The position numbers and the translations under genes were made by a program. The notes beneath the pieces are model-generated. The model made no database searches. It was not told the origin of the DNA and saw only the letters and a program-made list of their open reading frames with translations. This document shows positions 33,755-44,860 of a stretch of DNA of 64,000 nt, piece by piece. Every line of letters starts with the position of its first letter. Positions within the stretch are counted from its first letter, which is position 1. The DNA comes from Anomaloglossus baeobatrachus (taxonomy: Eukaryota; Chordata; Amphibia; Anura; Aromobatidae). Location of the stretch: positions 226,457,634 through 226,521,633 of the forward strand of contig NC_134357.1 of NCBI RefSeq assembly GCF_048569485.1, given 5' to 3'.

Positions 33755-33980
33755 CGTGAGTGTATGCGATCAGATGTGTGAGTGTATGCGATCAGATGTG
33801 TGAGTGTATGCGATCAGATGTGTGAGTGTATGCGATCAGATGTGTGAGTGTATGCGATCAGATGTGTGAGTGTATGCGATCAGATGTGTGAGTGTATGCG
33901 ATCAGATGTGTGAGTGTATGCGATCAGATGTGTGAGTGTATGCGATCAGATGTGTGAGTGTATGCGATCAGATGTGTGAA
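33755..33980. repeat. 22-bp minisatellite, about 10 copies
   Basis: Nearly perfect tandem copies of GTGTGAGTGTATGCGATCAG followed by AT. Confidence 0.95.
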
Positions 33981-34260
33981 ATGTCGGCCGGACGCAGGGG
34001 AGGATGGCATGCAGCACTGCTGCCTGGAGCGCCCACCGGAGGTCACAGGGAGGAATGATGTGAAAGGTGTGTGTGTGTGTGTGGCACAAGGTCCCCATCA
34101 GGGGTGATTGTGTGTGTGTGTGCGTGTGCGTGTGTGTGCGTGCGTGCCACTGCATGTGAGTACCTGTGTGTGTACCGGTGATACTGTCTGCAGGGCTGTG
34201 TATCTAATCCTATCCTTTGTGATTCTGTCTGCTGAGCTGTGTATCTAATCCTCTCCTGTT

Positions 34261-34524
34261 AAAAAAAAACAGTTAAAAGACACTCAAATTCCTGAACAAA
34301 TGAACCTCAAAGTGGCTTCAGAACAGAAATTAATAGGATGATTCTTTCAGGCATTTTAGAAGTGCTTTTCCAGGTGTATTTACAGCTTGACCTGCTCAAA
34401 AAAAACGTGCACATAGTATGAGATACCATGACAAGCTGGCCCACAAAAAATTATTTTGTCCACTGTTATGTAAAATCCAATAATTCACTGAATGAATGTA
34501 ATTGAAAAACCCTTGTCAGGATTG
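34261..34524. other. Intron 1 sequence, no gene seen
   Basis: Unique-looking sequence with an A-tract at 34261. No repeat family or exon recognised. Confidence 0.4.
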
Positions 34525-34534
34525 TAACTAAACA

Positions 34535-34537
<3 letters not shown>

Positions 34538-34571
<34 letters not shown>

Positions 34572-34585
34572 TAGATAGATAGATA
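34538..34585. repeat. (TA)n and (TAGA)n microsatellites
   Basis: About 15 TA dinucleotides followed by four TAGA tetranucleotides. Confidence 0.92.
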
Positions 34586-34864
34586 TCTGAATAGGTGTGT
34601 GTATGTATGTGTGTATGTCCGGGATTGGCATCTGCACCGTCGCAGCTACAGCCACAAAATTTTGGCCCACTCACACTTCTGGACCCAGAGAGCGTCATAG
34701 GCTACGTTTTGAGGGGAAATCTTAACCCCACTCTTTACAAGTTAATCGCCAAAAAACCTGCCTCCATTAAAGCGAATGGAGCTGGGAGCCACAGTGCAGC
34801 CAGAACTTCAGAAGAATGCGCAGCCACGCCCTTATATGGAATGTTGGCGTGTCACAATGCAGCC

Positions 34865-36956
34865 AGGGAAAGAGACAGACAGACAGACCGGGAGGGAAAG
34901 AGACAGACAGACAGACCGGGAGGGAAAGAGACAGACAGACAGACCGGGAGGGAAAGAGACAGACAGACAGACCGGGAGGGAAAGAGAGACAGACAGACAG
35001 ACCGGGAGGGAAAGAGAGACAGACAGACAGACCGGGAGGGAAAGCGAGACAGACAGACAGACCGGGAGGGAAAGCGAGACAGACAGACAGACCGGGAGGG
35101 AAAGCGAGACAGACAGACAGACCGGGAGGGAAAGAGACAGACAGACAGACAGACCGGGAGGGAAAGAGACAGACAGACAGACCGGGAGGGAAAGAGAGAC
35201 AGACAGACAGACCGGGAGGGAAAGAGAGACAGACAGACAGACCGGGAGGGAAAGAGAGACAGACAGACAGACCGGGAGGGAAAGAGAGACAGACAGACAG
35301 ACCGGGAGGGAAAGAGACAGACAGACCGGGAGGGAAAGAGACAGACAGACCGGGAGGGAAAGAGACAGACAGACCGGGAGGGAAAGAGACAGACAGACCG
35401 GGAGGGAAAGAGAGACAGACAGACAGACCGGGAGGGAAAGAGAGACAGACAGACAGACCGGGAGGGAAAGAGAGACAGACAGACAGACCGGGAGGGAAAG
35501 AGAGACAGACAGACAGACAGACCGGGAGGGAAAGAGAGACAGACAGACAGACAGACCGGGAGGGAAAGAGAGACAGACAGACAGACAGACCGGGAGGGAA
35601 AGAGAGACAGACAGACAGACAGACCGGGAGGGAAAGAGAGACAGACAGACAGACAGACCGGGAGGGAAAGAGAGACAGACAGACAGACCGGGAGGGAAAG
35701 AGAGACAGACAGACAGACCGGGAGGGAAAGAGAGACAGACAGACAGACCGGGAGGGAAAGAGAGACAGACAGACAGACCGGGAGGGAAAGAGAGACAGAC
35801 AGACAGACCGGGAGGGAAAGAGAGACAGACAGACAGACCGGGAGGGAAAGAGAGACAGACAGACAGACCGGGAGGGAAAGAGAGACAGACAGACAGACCG
35901 GGAGGGAAAGAGAGACAGACAGACAGACCGGGAGGGAAAGAGAGACAGACAGACAGACCGGGAGGGAAAGAGAGACAGACAGACAGACCGGGAGGGAAAG
36001 AGAGACAGACAGACAGACCGGGAGGGAAAGAGAGACAGACAGACAGACCGGGAGGGAAAGAGAGACAGACAGACAGACCGGGAGGGAAAGAGAGACAGAC
36101 AGACAGACCGGGAGGGAAAGAGAGACAGACAGACAGACCGGGAGGGAAAGAGAGACAGACAGACAGACCGGGAGGGAAAGAGAGACAGACAGACAGACCG
36201 GGAGGGAAAGAGAGACAGACAGACAGACCGGGAGGGAAAGAGAGACAGACAGACAGACCGGGAGGGAAAGAGAGACAGACAGACAGACCGGGAGGGAAAG
36301 AGAGACAGACAGACAGACCGGGAGGGAAAGAGAGACAGACAGACAGACCGGGAGGGAAAGAGAGACAGACAGACAGACCGGGAGGGAAAGAGAGACAGAC
36401 AGACAGACCGGGAGGGAAAGAGAGACAGACAGACAGACCGGGAGGGAAAGAGAGACAGACAGACAGACCGGGAGGGAAAGAGAGACAGACAGACAGACCG
36501 GGAGGGAAAAAGACAGACAGACAGACCGGGAGGGAAAGAGAGACAGACAGACAGACCGGGAGGGAAAGAGAGACAGACAGACAGACCGGGAGGGAAAGAG
36601 AGACAGACAGACAGACCGGGAGGGAAAGAGAGACAGACAGACAGACCGGGAGGGAAAGAGAGACAGACAGACAGACCGGGAGGGAAAAAGACAGACAGAC
36701 AGACCGGGAGGGAAAAAGACAGACAGACAGACCGGGAGGGAAAAAGACAGACAGACAGACCGGGAGGGAAAAAGACAGACAGACAGACCGGGAGGGAAAG
36801 AGACAGACAGACAGACCGGGAGGGAAAGAGACAGACAGACAGACCGGGAGGGAAAGAGACAGACAGACAGACAGACCGGGAGGGAAAGAGACAGACAGAC
36901 CGGGAGGGAAAGAGACAGACAGACCGGGAGGGAAAGAGACAGACAGACAGACCGGG
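34865..36956. repeat. 30-bp minisatellite array, about 70 units
   Basis: The unit is (AGAC)4 then CGGGAGGGAAAGAG. Units vary only by the number of AGAC steps (2-5) and by AGAG / AG / AAAG / AGCG at the junction. A block of 26 or more perfect 30-bp units spans about 35670-36480. All frames are open on both strands, giving spurious open frames of over 700 codons. In the prpf19 transcript the array reads as a pyrimidine-rich CUCUUUCCCUCCC / UGUCUGU series. Confidence 0.97.
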
Positions 36957-37182
36957 ATCTCCAGTGATCAGCTGCTGCCTCTGATTGGCCAGCAGCTGAC
37001 ATTGGAGCTCTGTACACAGCTACTGCAATCTGTGCAGCGCCTGGGAATCTGTCCTCCGATATAAACCACTGACTGTCCGGCACCAGCACAGGCAGCCATC
37101 AGCAAGGGGGCTGTGGGCCTGCAGGCCTCAAGCAGAATGAGGGGCCGCATGCAGCCTATGGGCAGAGTCTTTGAGACCACTG
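36957..37182. mobile_element. hAT fragment
   Basis: Ends GCCGCATGCAGCC ... CTTTGAGACCACTG at 37182, matching the hAT end GTTTGAGACCCCTG, and includes CTGATTGGCCAGCAGCTGAC like the interior of the copy at 31432-32913. The left end is missing, cut by the AGAC array. Confidence 0.6.
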
Positions 37183-37189
37183 CACTATG

Positions 37190-37477
37190 GGATGTGTGGG
37201 AGAGTGAAAGGAAGGGGGGTGGGAACTCCACGCACTGTTGCCGCCGTGCTGGGCAGCAACATGAAGTCAGCTGTGTTGCCTGTGAACAAGGTACTGCCTT
37301 TGTCAATCTGACGTCACAGGAAGCAGCAAAATCACAGCAGGAGTGGTCACATGACCCTCAGAGCCTGGGAGAGAGGTGCTGACAACAGGGCAGGTGAGTA
37401 GTTGCTATCTACTTACCTGCCCCTATGTAGCCCAATAGTGAAATGACAAAAAAGGCAAAATAAGCCGGATAACCCCT
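37190..37477 (-). mobile_element. TTAA-type element fragment
   Basis: On the minus strand, TTAA (37478-37481) is followed by AGGGGTTATCCGGCTTATTT, the same end as the element at 47728-51683, then GGGGCAGGTAAGTAGATAG. The other end is not found. Confidence 0.65.
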
Positions 37478-37489
37478 TTAAAGTTGGGG

Positions 37490-37968
37490 GGGGGAGGATT
37501 TATTAGCCCATAATTTGATACTGATATACTCTGACGCATTTCTGGCAGCTTGCCCTTACTAAAACTCTGACTGTTTTTTAAACTTGATCCTGGATATATA
37601 TTTTTTATTAATATGGAATAAAGCTTGAAGATTTTTAAAGATGTGCTGAATTTCCATTTTTCGTTTCTGGTTCTGGCAAGATGGCTGTTGGCATATATTT
37701 TAGCCAAGGGGAATGACTATAAGGCCAGTATAGCTTTTAAACTTTAACCGCAAAGACCGCATTTATTTAGTGTGGCCAAGAGGTGTTCCCAATTTATTGT
37801 GTCAAATGCCTTTTTAGCAACAAGCGTAAGGAATAAAATTGTATTTTTCCAATTAGACTTATTAAATTGAGAACTCTTCTTGTACCATCTGATGTCTGGT
37901 GACCTAAGATGATTATTATAGTGACATTTATTCCATGGTGCTTCACAGAAAGAGGCATACAGCGACAA
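37490..37968 (-). pseudogene. LINE reverse transcriptase fragment (L1-like)
   Basis: Minus-strand translation gives VAKKAFDTINWEHLLATLNK and, after a break, AKIYANSHLARTRNEK. These fit the D-x-E-K-A-F-D box and the following I..NG...F segment of L1/Tx1-type reverse transcriptases, although the box Asp and Glu are replaced (VAKK). Only a short degenerate piece is left. Confidence 0.6.
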
Positions 37969-38720
37969 TTACAATGATAATGAACAATACAAGTCAGACT
38001 GGTAAAGGAGAGGACCCGGCGGTGAGGGCTCAGTCTACAAGGAATGGGTGAGGAAACAGAAGTTGAGGGTAGAGCTAGCTAGTCATGCGGTGGTACAGTG
38101 GACACTAACCATGATATACAAAGCCATCGACAACTAGAATCTTTGGGCAATGTGAAGCCAGTGAAGAGAATCGCAGAGAAAAGAGGTTGGGCAATAGTGT
38201 GGGGGATAAGTGGATTAGTTGGGAAGCAAAGCTTAGATTATAGCAGTGTGACAGTGTTAGAAGGGAGGCCAGAGAACAGGAGGTAGGAGTTGAGGCGAGA
38301 GAGATGATGAGGGCATGCACTAGTATTTTTACAATTCATGGTCAAGGAATGTACGGATCCGGGAAATATTTTAGTTTCCGTCGGCATGGGGTGGAAAGGG
38401 CTTGGATATGCAGCTTGTAGGGGAGAGAGCAGAGTCAAAGGTTTCTCCATGGCAACGAGCATGTAGTAATGGGGAGAGTAAGCAGCCTTTGACTTTAATG
38501 GCTAGGTCTGTTGGAGTGGTAGAGTGAGATGGAGGAAAGATGATGAATTCTGTTTTTGCCCATGCACAGTTTTAGAAATTGAGCAGAAAAGAAGAATGAA
38601 ATAGCACAGAGACGACATTGTGCTATTTTGGTTGGTTAGGAGGTGATATCAGGTCCAGTGAGGTTCAAGTAGATCGGCGTATCATCAGCGTAGAGATGTT
38701 ACTGAGTAAGTAATGGGACT
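37969..38720. repeat. Unclassified interspersed repeat
   Basis: Contains ATTTATTCCATGGTGCTTCA (from 37927), GTGAGGGCTCAGTCTACAAG and GTAATGGGACTCTATA, words I associate with a widespread anuran repeat. No family assignment and no coding sequence. Confidence 0.4.
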
Positions 38721-38723
38721 CTA

Positions 38724-38925
38724 TAAAGACAGACAGACAGACCGGGAGGGAAAAAGACAGACAGACAGACCGGGAGGGAAAGAGACAGACAGACCGGGAG
38801 GGAAAGAGACAGACAGACAGACCGGGAGGGAAAGAGACAGACAGACAGACCGGGAGGGAAAGAGACAGACAGACAGACCGGGAGGGAAAGAGACAGACAG
38901 ACAGACCGGGAGGGAAAGAGACATA
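38724..38925. repeat. AGAC minisatellite, second block
   Basis: Seven units of the same (AGAC)n CGGGAGGGAAAGAG repeat as 34865-36956, followed by decaying AGAC sequence to about 39060. It appears to be the far side of the same array. Confidence 0.93.
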
Positions 38926-39179
38926 GACCGGGAAAGAGACAGACAGACGGAGAAAGAGACAGAGACAGTCAGAGACAGACAGACAAAGATAGAGAGATAG
39001 ACAGAGAGATATATATACAGAGGGGGAGACAGACAGAGAATTGGAGAGAAACAGAGAGACAGTTACTATCCCGGGCGTAAATACATTCTATTTATACATT
39101 CTATCCCGGGAATGTTAATACAATCTATTTTGTTAACAGCAGTTATTAACCCGGGCGAAGCTGGGTAGTACAGCTAGTA

Positions 39180-39485
39180 TATAAATATAATCACAACCCA
39201 TTGAAACCATTGCAGATCAGTAGGGGACCATGTCCAGAGACCCCACTATGATATAACTATAAATAAGGGATAACGTACTGCTACCAAAATATAGATATAA
39301 CCAATTGGTTTAGACCATTATCAACTCAGAAGTACAATATAACTCAAAGCAAATACAATCTACAAAATAACTAAAGATTAAACTCAAGAATCATTCATAT
39401 AAAAAAAATAATAAGATTGAATGTTTTAACCAAACTGATAGGAATCAAAGTGTATGGGTAGCTCTGAGAGCTTGTTTAACTAGAG
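39180..39485. other. Intron 1 sequence, no gene seen
   Basis: AT-rich sequence between the Helitron-like end and the third DIRS copy. No family or exon recognised. Confidence 0.4.
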
Positions 39486-39746
39486 AAAAATACGTAATTA
39501 CTTACCGGTAATGTGTTTTTTCTTAACCCATGACAGCACCACGAGAGAGAGGATCCGCCCTTCAAGGACAGGAACCCTCCAGAATAAAAAGGGGCGGCAC
39601 CTCTCCCCGCATCAGTTGGTTACAGAGCATGAAAGGACCTCAGGAAGAAACAATGTTATAACATAGCCAGCACCAACATGAACCACGTGTAGCTAAAATA
39701 CTGCCAATTTATCCACATGCAGGGAGGGAATAAGGGTGCTATCATG

Positions 39747-39805
39747 GGTTTAGAAAAAACACATTACCGGTAAGTAATTACGTATTTTTCCAGCACCACG
39801 AGAGA
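39747..39805. repeat. DIRS copy 3 internal complementary region
   Basis: It reproduces in complement the left outer end (39486-39530) and, directly after, the right outer end (CCAGCACC). Its position inside the 3' end matches copies 1 and 2. Confidence 0.82.
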
Positions 39806-40227
39806 ATTACAGAGAGCAAGGAATATTCTAAGGGGGGGGGAACTACAGATTACAGAACCGATCTCCCAAGGGGAAGTCAGTAAGGATAAGGCCAACCTAT
39901 AGTGCTTATAGCAAGTGGAAAGTAAAGACCATGTGGCCCTGTGGCTTACAAGCTGCGCAATGGTGACATATGATCTTGCAGCCCAGGTGATGTCAGTGCC
40001 CTTGTGTAGTGAGCATCAGACCTGCAGGCACATACCTACCACAAGCCCAGTAGGCGAAGAATTGGCTTCTCTGGTCCACCCACCAAGTGGATTTAGAAGT
40101 TTAGAGCTCACAGCTATTACCCTGAAAGAAAACAAACCGGACCAGCCTCTTCTGCATACAAATATTCCATAAGGTAACTGCTAACGGCCAGGCAATGCCC
40201 CCTCCACGTTCTGATCTTTTGGACTAA

Positions 40228-40228
<1 letters not shown>

Positions 40229-40269
<41 letters not shown>
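40229..40269. repeat. Poly(A) run of 41 bases
   Basis: An uninterrupted A run inside DIRS copy 3. It could be the tail of a lost LINE/SINE insertion or a slippage product; no adjoining element body is recognised. Confidence 0.9.
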
Positions 40270-40273
<4 letters not shown>

Positions 40274-43200
40274 GGAATACTCATCCCATTTGAATTATGA
40301 AAATCATGATTTACTATCAGGAGGCAAGGAGGGGCAGGATTCAGGATACCGTATCCTTGAAAGCTGAGTAATGGTGGAACTAAGATAGGGCCTAGATGTT
40401 ACTAACCAGACTTGCTGATGTGAAGGTGTCCGGAGGTTGGTTTCAGGGATGGATTATTTAAGCGACCTGGACTGTAAGGAAGCAAGGGGGCTTCGTCAGG
40501 GCCGATAGGACGAGATTAAGATCCTATAGAAGCAAAGATAGATTGCTCATAGGGCTAGACCATATCCTAATGAATCGGGAATCCAGTGGTCTCCCGTCAG
40601 GACATAATTGAACCAGGTTGCAAGAGCTGATATTAGAACTCCCTGTGTACGTACTGACCGACACAGTGTGAACCCCTTCTGGAAGCACTCCAAGAGTACC
40701 ATAACTGGCGTCGGTACAACTGGGTTCGCCCATGGGAGACAAGAATTTTGTCCATCCTTTTTGTTGTTTCTTTTTTGTTTGTCGTTTTGTAACCAGCTTA
40801 CTACTCTGTAGAAGAGTAGGGACTAGAACAAGAGAGAACTCTCTGATTGGTAAGGTGACCTGTCAAAAAACCATGCCGTAAGATGCAATATGCCTGACAG
40901 GGGGAGAAGATCTGGACCCTGAGTGAGAAGCCCAGGTAGTTTCAATAGGACCCCTGGCCTGGAGAACGACTATGTATCAGGCAATAGACTCATGGTGTGC
41001 CAGGCCAAAAAACAGGGCTATCAGGATCATTACTGCCCTGTCCCACCTGGAGTTTTTCTGCAAAACGGGTGAAAAGGCCATGAGTGGAAGCATATCAAGG
41101 CTGAAGCTCCATTTGAACAGCAGGGCGTCCACCGCAGAAGGTTGATCCCTTGGAGTTAGCGAATAGAACCAGTGAACCATTTTGCAGGACACAAGAGGTC
41201 CATTATCGGAACACACGTAACGGAAAGCTAATGGAAAATGGACTGACTTAAGACCATTCCCAGTCTCAACTTGCTGCGGCTGAAAAAGTCCACCAAACAG
41301 ATTTATTTTCCCCATACAGAACCGGAGAGGGATGATATAAACACTCTGCTAAATAAAATTCTGCCTGCCATATCCATGAGCACTCTTGACCAACATGCCT
41401 CCAGTGGATGAGGCATAGTATCCTCGCCTGATTTAAGAGGATTTTAACCGGACGACCAGTCAGGTAGGGCAGGGACCGGCCCACTGCTCATTCTACAGCC
41501 AGCAAAGTTCTGATAAGTGTGAGAAAAACATGGGATTCACTTCCAGACCACACTCCTCGGACTGGGTGACCGCGAAGGTGAGCTCCCCTTTTGCAGACTT
41601 GCGTTGGTAGTAAGCACCTTAGGTTCTCAGGGCAACCGAAGCATGTTTCTTTAGCACATTGGTTAACCAGCAATGCAGGGTTTCGACTGTGCTGGAGTGT
41701 AATGCATTTGTTCAATAATCCCCAACAATCGCTAGATACTCCAAGATGTCCCACTAAAGATTACTATGGTTCACGCCTGGTCCCATCAAACTGCCGCAAT
41801 GGTGGATGTAAGGGAACCCTACAGGGACATAGCTCTTGCGAGAGACAACCCTGGGGCCTCTGGTGCCTGACCTATGAGTACCAGAAGATTCTCCAGCAAG
41901 GAGTCCGGAAGACGAAACACCTGAGCTTCTGAATCTAAGTGAGCCCTAGAAAAGTTCGGACCTTCCCTGGACGCAATCCTGATTTCTCCCAGTTTACGAG
42001 CCTTTCTTGTGTTGGCAGGGAAGAACCCCTTCCCGCATAAGGCGGCACGATGACGGGTAGGCCTGCCGTCAAACAAGAAGTTGGCGAGGTAAGGGATGAC
42101 AAGCACTTCCTTTCCCTGTAACTCCTGGAAGGGTTGCCTACTGGAAACGAACATTTTTGTTTTTCCATAAACCGGCTACGCTGAGGAACTCTGTACTATG
42201 TGGAGCTGGACATGATAATATGCATCCTTTCACTAGTGTTACGTGAACACCTGGAATAAACATTGCACACTGGACCTCCTTGACTCCATACTGAACTTAT
42301 TATGATGATAGAACTGTTTGCCAGTCTGGTTGAGGCTGCAGATGCGTCTAAAGGAACGCTGCTGCCCCTTGATAGAAGAGGAGAGGGAACATGATTTGTC
42401 TAGCGGCTCCTCGTGTAGATGATCCCTCGCACTACCAGTGACCTTGCTGTGTAAGTAGCTATAATAGCCGGGTGCAAAGCCACAGCTGAAACTTCCCATC
42501 CTGAGGAAGCGTAGGTAATTGCATCCAAGAATGATTCAAGGCCCTACAGTTCTCATGATTTGCAGAACCGGGGATTGTCCGACAATCCCCTCAACTGGTA
42601 CTTGTCCAGTCTCAAACTGTATAGAAGCTGTGATCTGACGAGGGCAGGTACATTCAGCTCAGAGTGGCCAATGAATTTTTGATACATTGGTAGCAGCGAC
42701 AGCCAGCTTAAGGGGCCCTGTTGCAAAAGGGACAGGCTGCTTCCTCAAAGGGTATTCTGGGTTGGACTCTGCCTATCCGTCTGCTTCCATTATGTAGCAA
42801 TGAGGGACTATACTTAACAACCGGGAGGCATTTCATTTCCCTCTGCTAGGCCACAACATATAAAAACTGAGGGGTTTTGTTTTTTTTCCCCTCTGGGTGT
42901 CACTTCAGGGATGCCCGTTGTGGGCCTGACCACATTCACTAGTCACCCATTGTGCTCCATAGAAAAGTATGAACAACCTGAGTCACTGTCGGACATGCAG
43001 GCAGAAGCTGAAGAATGACATTCACCATCGGGCCTGTCTAATTCCCCATAAGCAGGGAAGGCAGGTCTGGAATTCTTAAGACTATGACATTTGATTCATA
43101 AGGAGCTAAGGATCAAAAGATGCTGCAAAACAGTCAAGCCAACATTGGGCTTGTTGTCTATAGCAACCAATTGCAGCGCCGCTAAGGGAGTTCCTGAACT

Positions 43201-43364
43201 CAACACGAATCCAAGACCACCCCTGATAGGGTCTGCATAATACCTTCCTGGCACCGCTTCTGAGACCAGGGAACAGACAGCTCCTGATTACAGGGAGCGA
43301 GGTCTGGTTAGTAAAGTGTATCCATTGAGTCTGTCCAAGATATGAAAGAAAAACAGGTCAGCGT

Positions 43365-44050
43365 ATCATAGTATCATAGTTTTAAGGTTGAAGGGAGACT
43401 TCAAGTCCATCTAGTTCAACCCGTAGCCTAACATGTTGATCCAGAGGAAGGCAAAAAACCCCAATGTGGCAAACAAGTTCCAATGGGGAAAAAATTTCCT
43501 TCCTGACTCCACATCCGGCAATCAGACTAGTTCCCTGGATCAATACCCTGTCATAAAATCTAATATACATAACTGGTTATATTAAATTTTTCAAGAAAGG
43601 CATCCAGGCTCTGCTTAAATGTTAGTAGTGAATCACTCATTACAACATCATGCGGCAGAGAATTCCATAGTCTCACTGCTCGTACAGTAAAGAATCCTCG
43701 TCTGTGATTATGATTAAACCTTCTTTCCTCAAGACGTAGCGGATGCCCCCGTGTTCCAGTCGCAGGCCTAGGTGTAAAAAGATCTTTGGAAAGGTCTCTG
43801 TACTGTCCCCTCATATATTTATACATTGTGATTAGATCCCCCCTAAGCCTTCGTTTTTCCAGACTAAATAACCCCAAGTGTAATAACCTGTCTTGGTATT
43901 GCAGCCCACCCATTCCTCTAATAATCTTGGTGGCTCTTCTCTGCACCCTCTCCAGTTCAGCTATGTCCTTCTTATATATCGGTGACCAGAATTGTACACA
44001 GTATTCTAAGTGCGGTCGCACAGCGTAGCTGTGAACAAAGTGAACTTTCA
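43365..44050 (-). mobile_element. CR1-type LINE, 5'-truncated 3' end
   Basis: Minus-strand translation from 44060 gives VRPHLEYCVQFWSPIYKKDI, ELERVQRRATKIIRG, RRLRGDLITMYKYMRG and FFTVRAVRLWNSLPHDVV, the C-terminal part of a CR1/L2-clade ORF2. A 3' UTR follows and ends in the short repeat ATCATAGTATCATAG (43365-43379), typical of CR1. The frame is open to its stop at 43560, so this copy is younger than the DIRS copy it interrupts. CR1 is usually 5'-truncated, as here. Confidence 0.9.
43560..44042 (-). CDS. CR1-type ORF2 C-terminal fragment
   Basis: About 160 codons of the LINE ORF2 end, covering the region after the reverse transcriptase fingers and palm. No catalytic residues are included. 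It is a truncated transposon fragment and not expressed as such; the first codons near 44060 may be DIRS flank. The reading frame is unbroken. Confidence 0.8.
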   Translation of the reverse strand, partial: HFVHSYAVRPHLEYCVQFWSPIYKKDIAELERVQRRATKIIRGMGGLQYQDRLLHLGLFSLEKRRLRGDLITMYKYMRGQYRDLSKDLFTPRPATGTRGHPLRLEERRFNHNHRRGFFTVRAVRLWNSLPHDVVMSDSLLTFKQSLDAFLEKFNITSYVY

Positions 44051-44639
44051 TGAATGTCACTTACCACTCAAATGCCAAGAGGCGGAACCGGGTTAGAAGG
44101 AGGAATGAAGTTAGCTGATCAACTCCTATGCAGGCTCTGGGCATCAGTCCTGCTGGACTTTAGACTCCACTAATTGGACCAGGTGTCGTTCCTTCCAGAG
44201 TATCCCACATGAGCCAGCATACCCATCCGCGTCGAGGCTTGCATTTTTGTTGCCCCATCTGAGTGAAAGCCTGTGCTATGTGTTAGCAGCAGAACTGGAG
44301 GTTGTGTATTTCAGTGTCTCATTTTTACACCTCTTTTTTTTTATGTCACGGATGCTCACATCTAAAGGGTTAATCAGCCATTCAGAGAGACCGACCCGAT
44401 AAGAGCCATCTGAGTAACTGTCAGCAACCTACCCCCTGTCAGTGACAGCTGTCAACACAAAGCTGGCACTGTGTTATAGGGATTTTGTTGCTAACTGTGG
44501 AGGCAGCCCCACACCAAGGGTCTGCAACACTAGGCCCGCAGACCATATGCAACCCTGGAAGCTGCTTCCAGCAGCCCGGGGACTCGTGTATTCCACCGGA
44601 GGGGTGAAGCCATCGGTCGCCTCACCTCAGCCGAGTCTC

Positions 44640-44860
44640 AGCACACACCGCCATTGTCACTTCCGGGAGAAGACGTTAGTCGAGCGTCATTCGAGAACCC
44701 AGAGAAGATCTCGCGCCTGCGCACACTCACCACTCGGCAGCGGCCATCTCCAAGATGGCGTCCCCCGTTGTCGCTCCTGCTCAATCTCCCGAAGCGGCAG
44801 GGCAGAGAATTTGTAGGCCCCGGAAGCACACTGCGGAAACACCAGCGCACTCATCCACTT
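44640..44860 (-). promoter_or_regulatory. CpG-rich promoter-like patch in the 5' part of DIRS copy 3
   Basis: CpG-dense sequence with GCGCCTGCGCA (44713-44723, NRF1-like), GCCATCT / AGATGGC (44743-44749 and 44753-44759, back-to-back YY1-like) and CCGGAAG (44819-44825, ETS-like). Its place in the 5' region of the DIRS copy suggests an element promoter. Copy 1 has AAAATGGCTGCCGG at a comparable place (about 9099). Assignment rests on motif reading only. Confidence 0.45.

Larger units (their letters stand above)
33123..34260. mobile_element. TTAA-type element fragment with two tandem arrays
   Basis: TTAA at 33119-33122 is followed by AGGGAAGGTGTCGCCGG, an end motif of TTAA-flanked elements in frogs. 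The interior has a GC-rich part (33360-33690), a GT microsatellite and a 22-bp minisatellite. I could not find a matching right end, so the extent is uncertain. Confidence 0.5.
34525..39177 (+). mobile_element. Helitron-like element with tandem array and nested insertions
   Basis: The right end has a hairpin CCCGGGCGAAGCTGGG (39150-39165), then eight bases, then CTAG (39174-39177) followed by T, which fits a Helitron 3' end (hairpin about 10 bases before CTRR). The left end is not clear; (TA)n and (TAGA)n at 34538-34585 precede the typical head sequence. The body has a conserved part (34618-34860), an AGAC array (34865-36956), a foreign stretch (36957-38723: hAT, TTAA-type, LINE and unclassified pieces) and a second AGAC array (38724-38925). 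No Rep/helicase is present. Confidence 0.5.

Noticed and set aside
34865-36956. Regular ~30-bp repeats that could suggest a CRISPR array
   Set aside because: The units are directly abutting with no unique spacers, and the DNA is vertebrate.
34595-37089. Open frames of over 700 codons on both strands (TDRQTGRE / SVCLSLF repeats)
   Set aside because: The 30-bp unit is a multiple of three without stops, so all frames stay open. There is no unique sequence or domain; it is a repeat artefact.
44510-44600. A hAT end (CAAGGGTCTGCAACAC, GGCCCGCAGACC) inside DIRS copy 3
   Set aside because: The resemblance to hAT ends is partial and I found no second end or target duplication.
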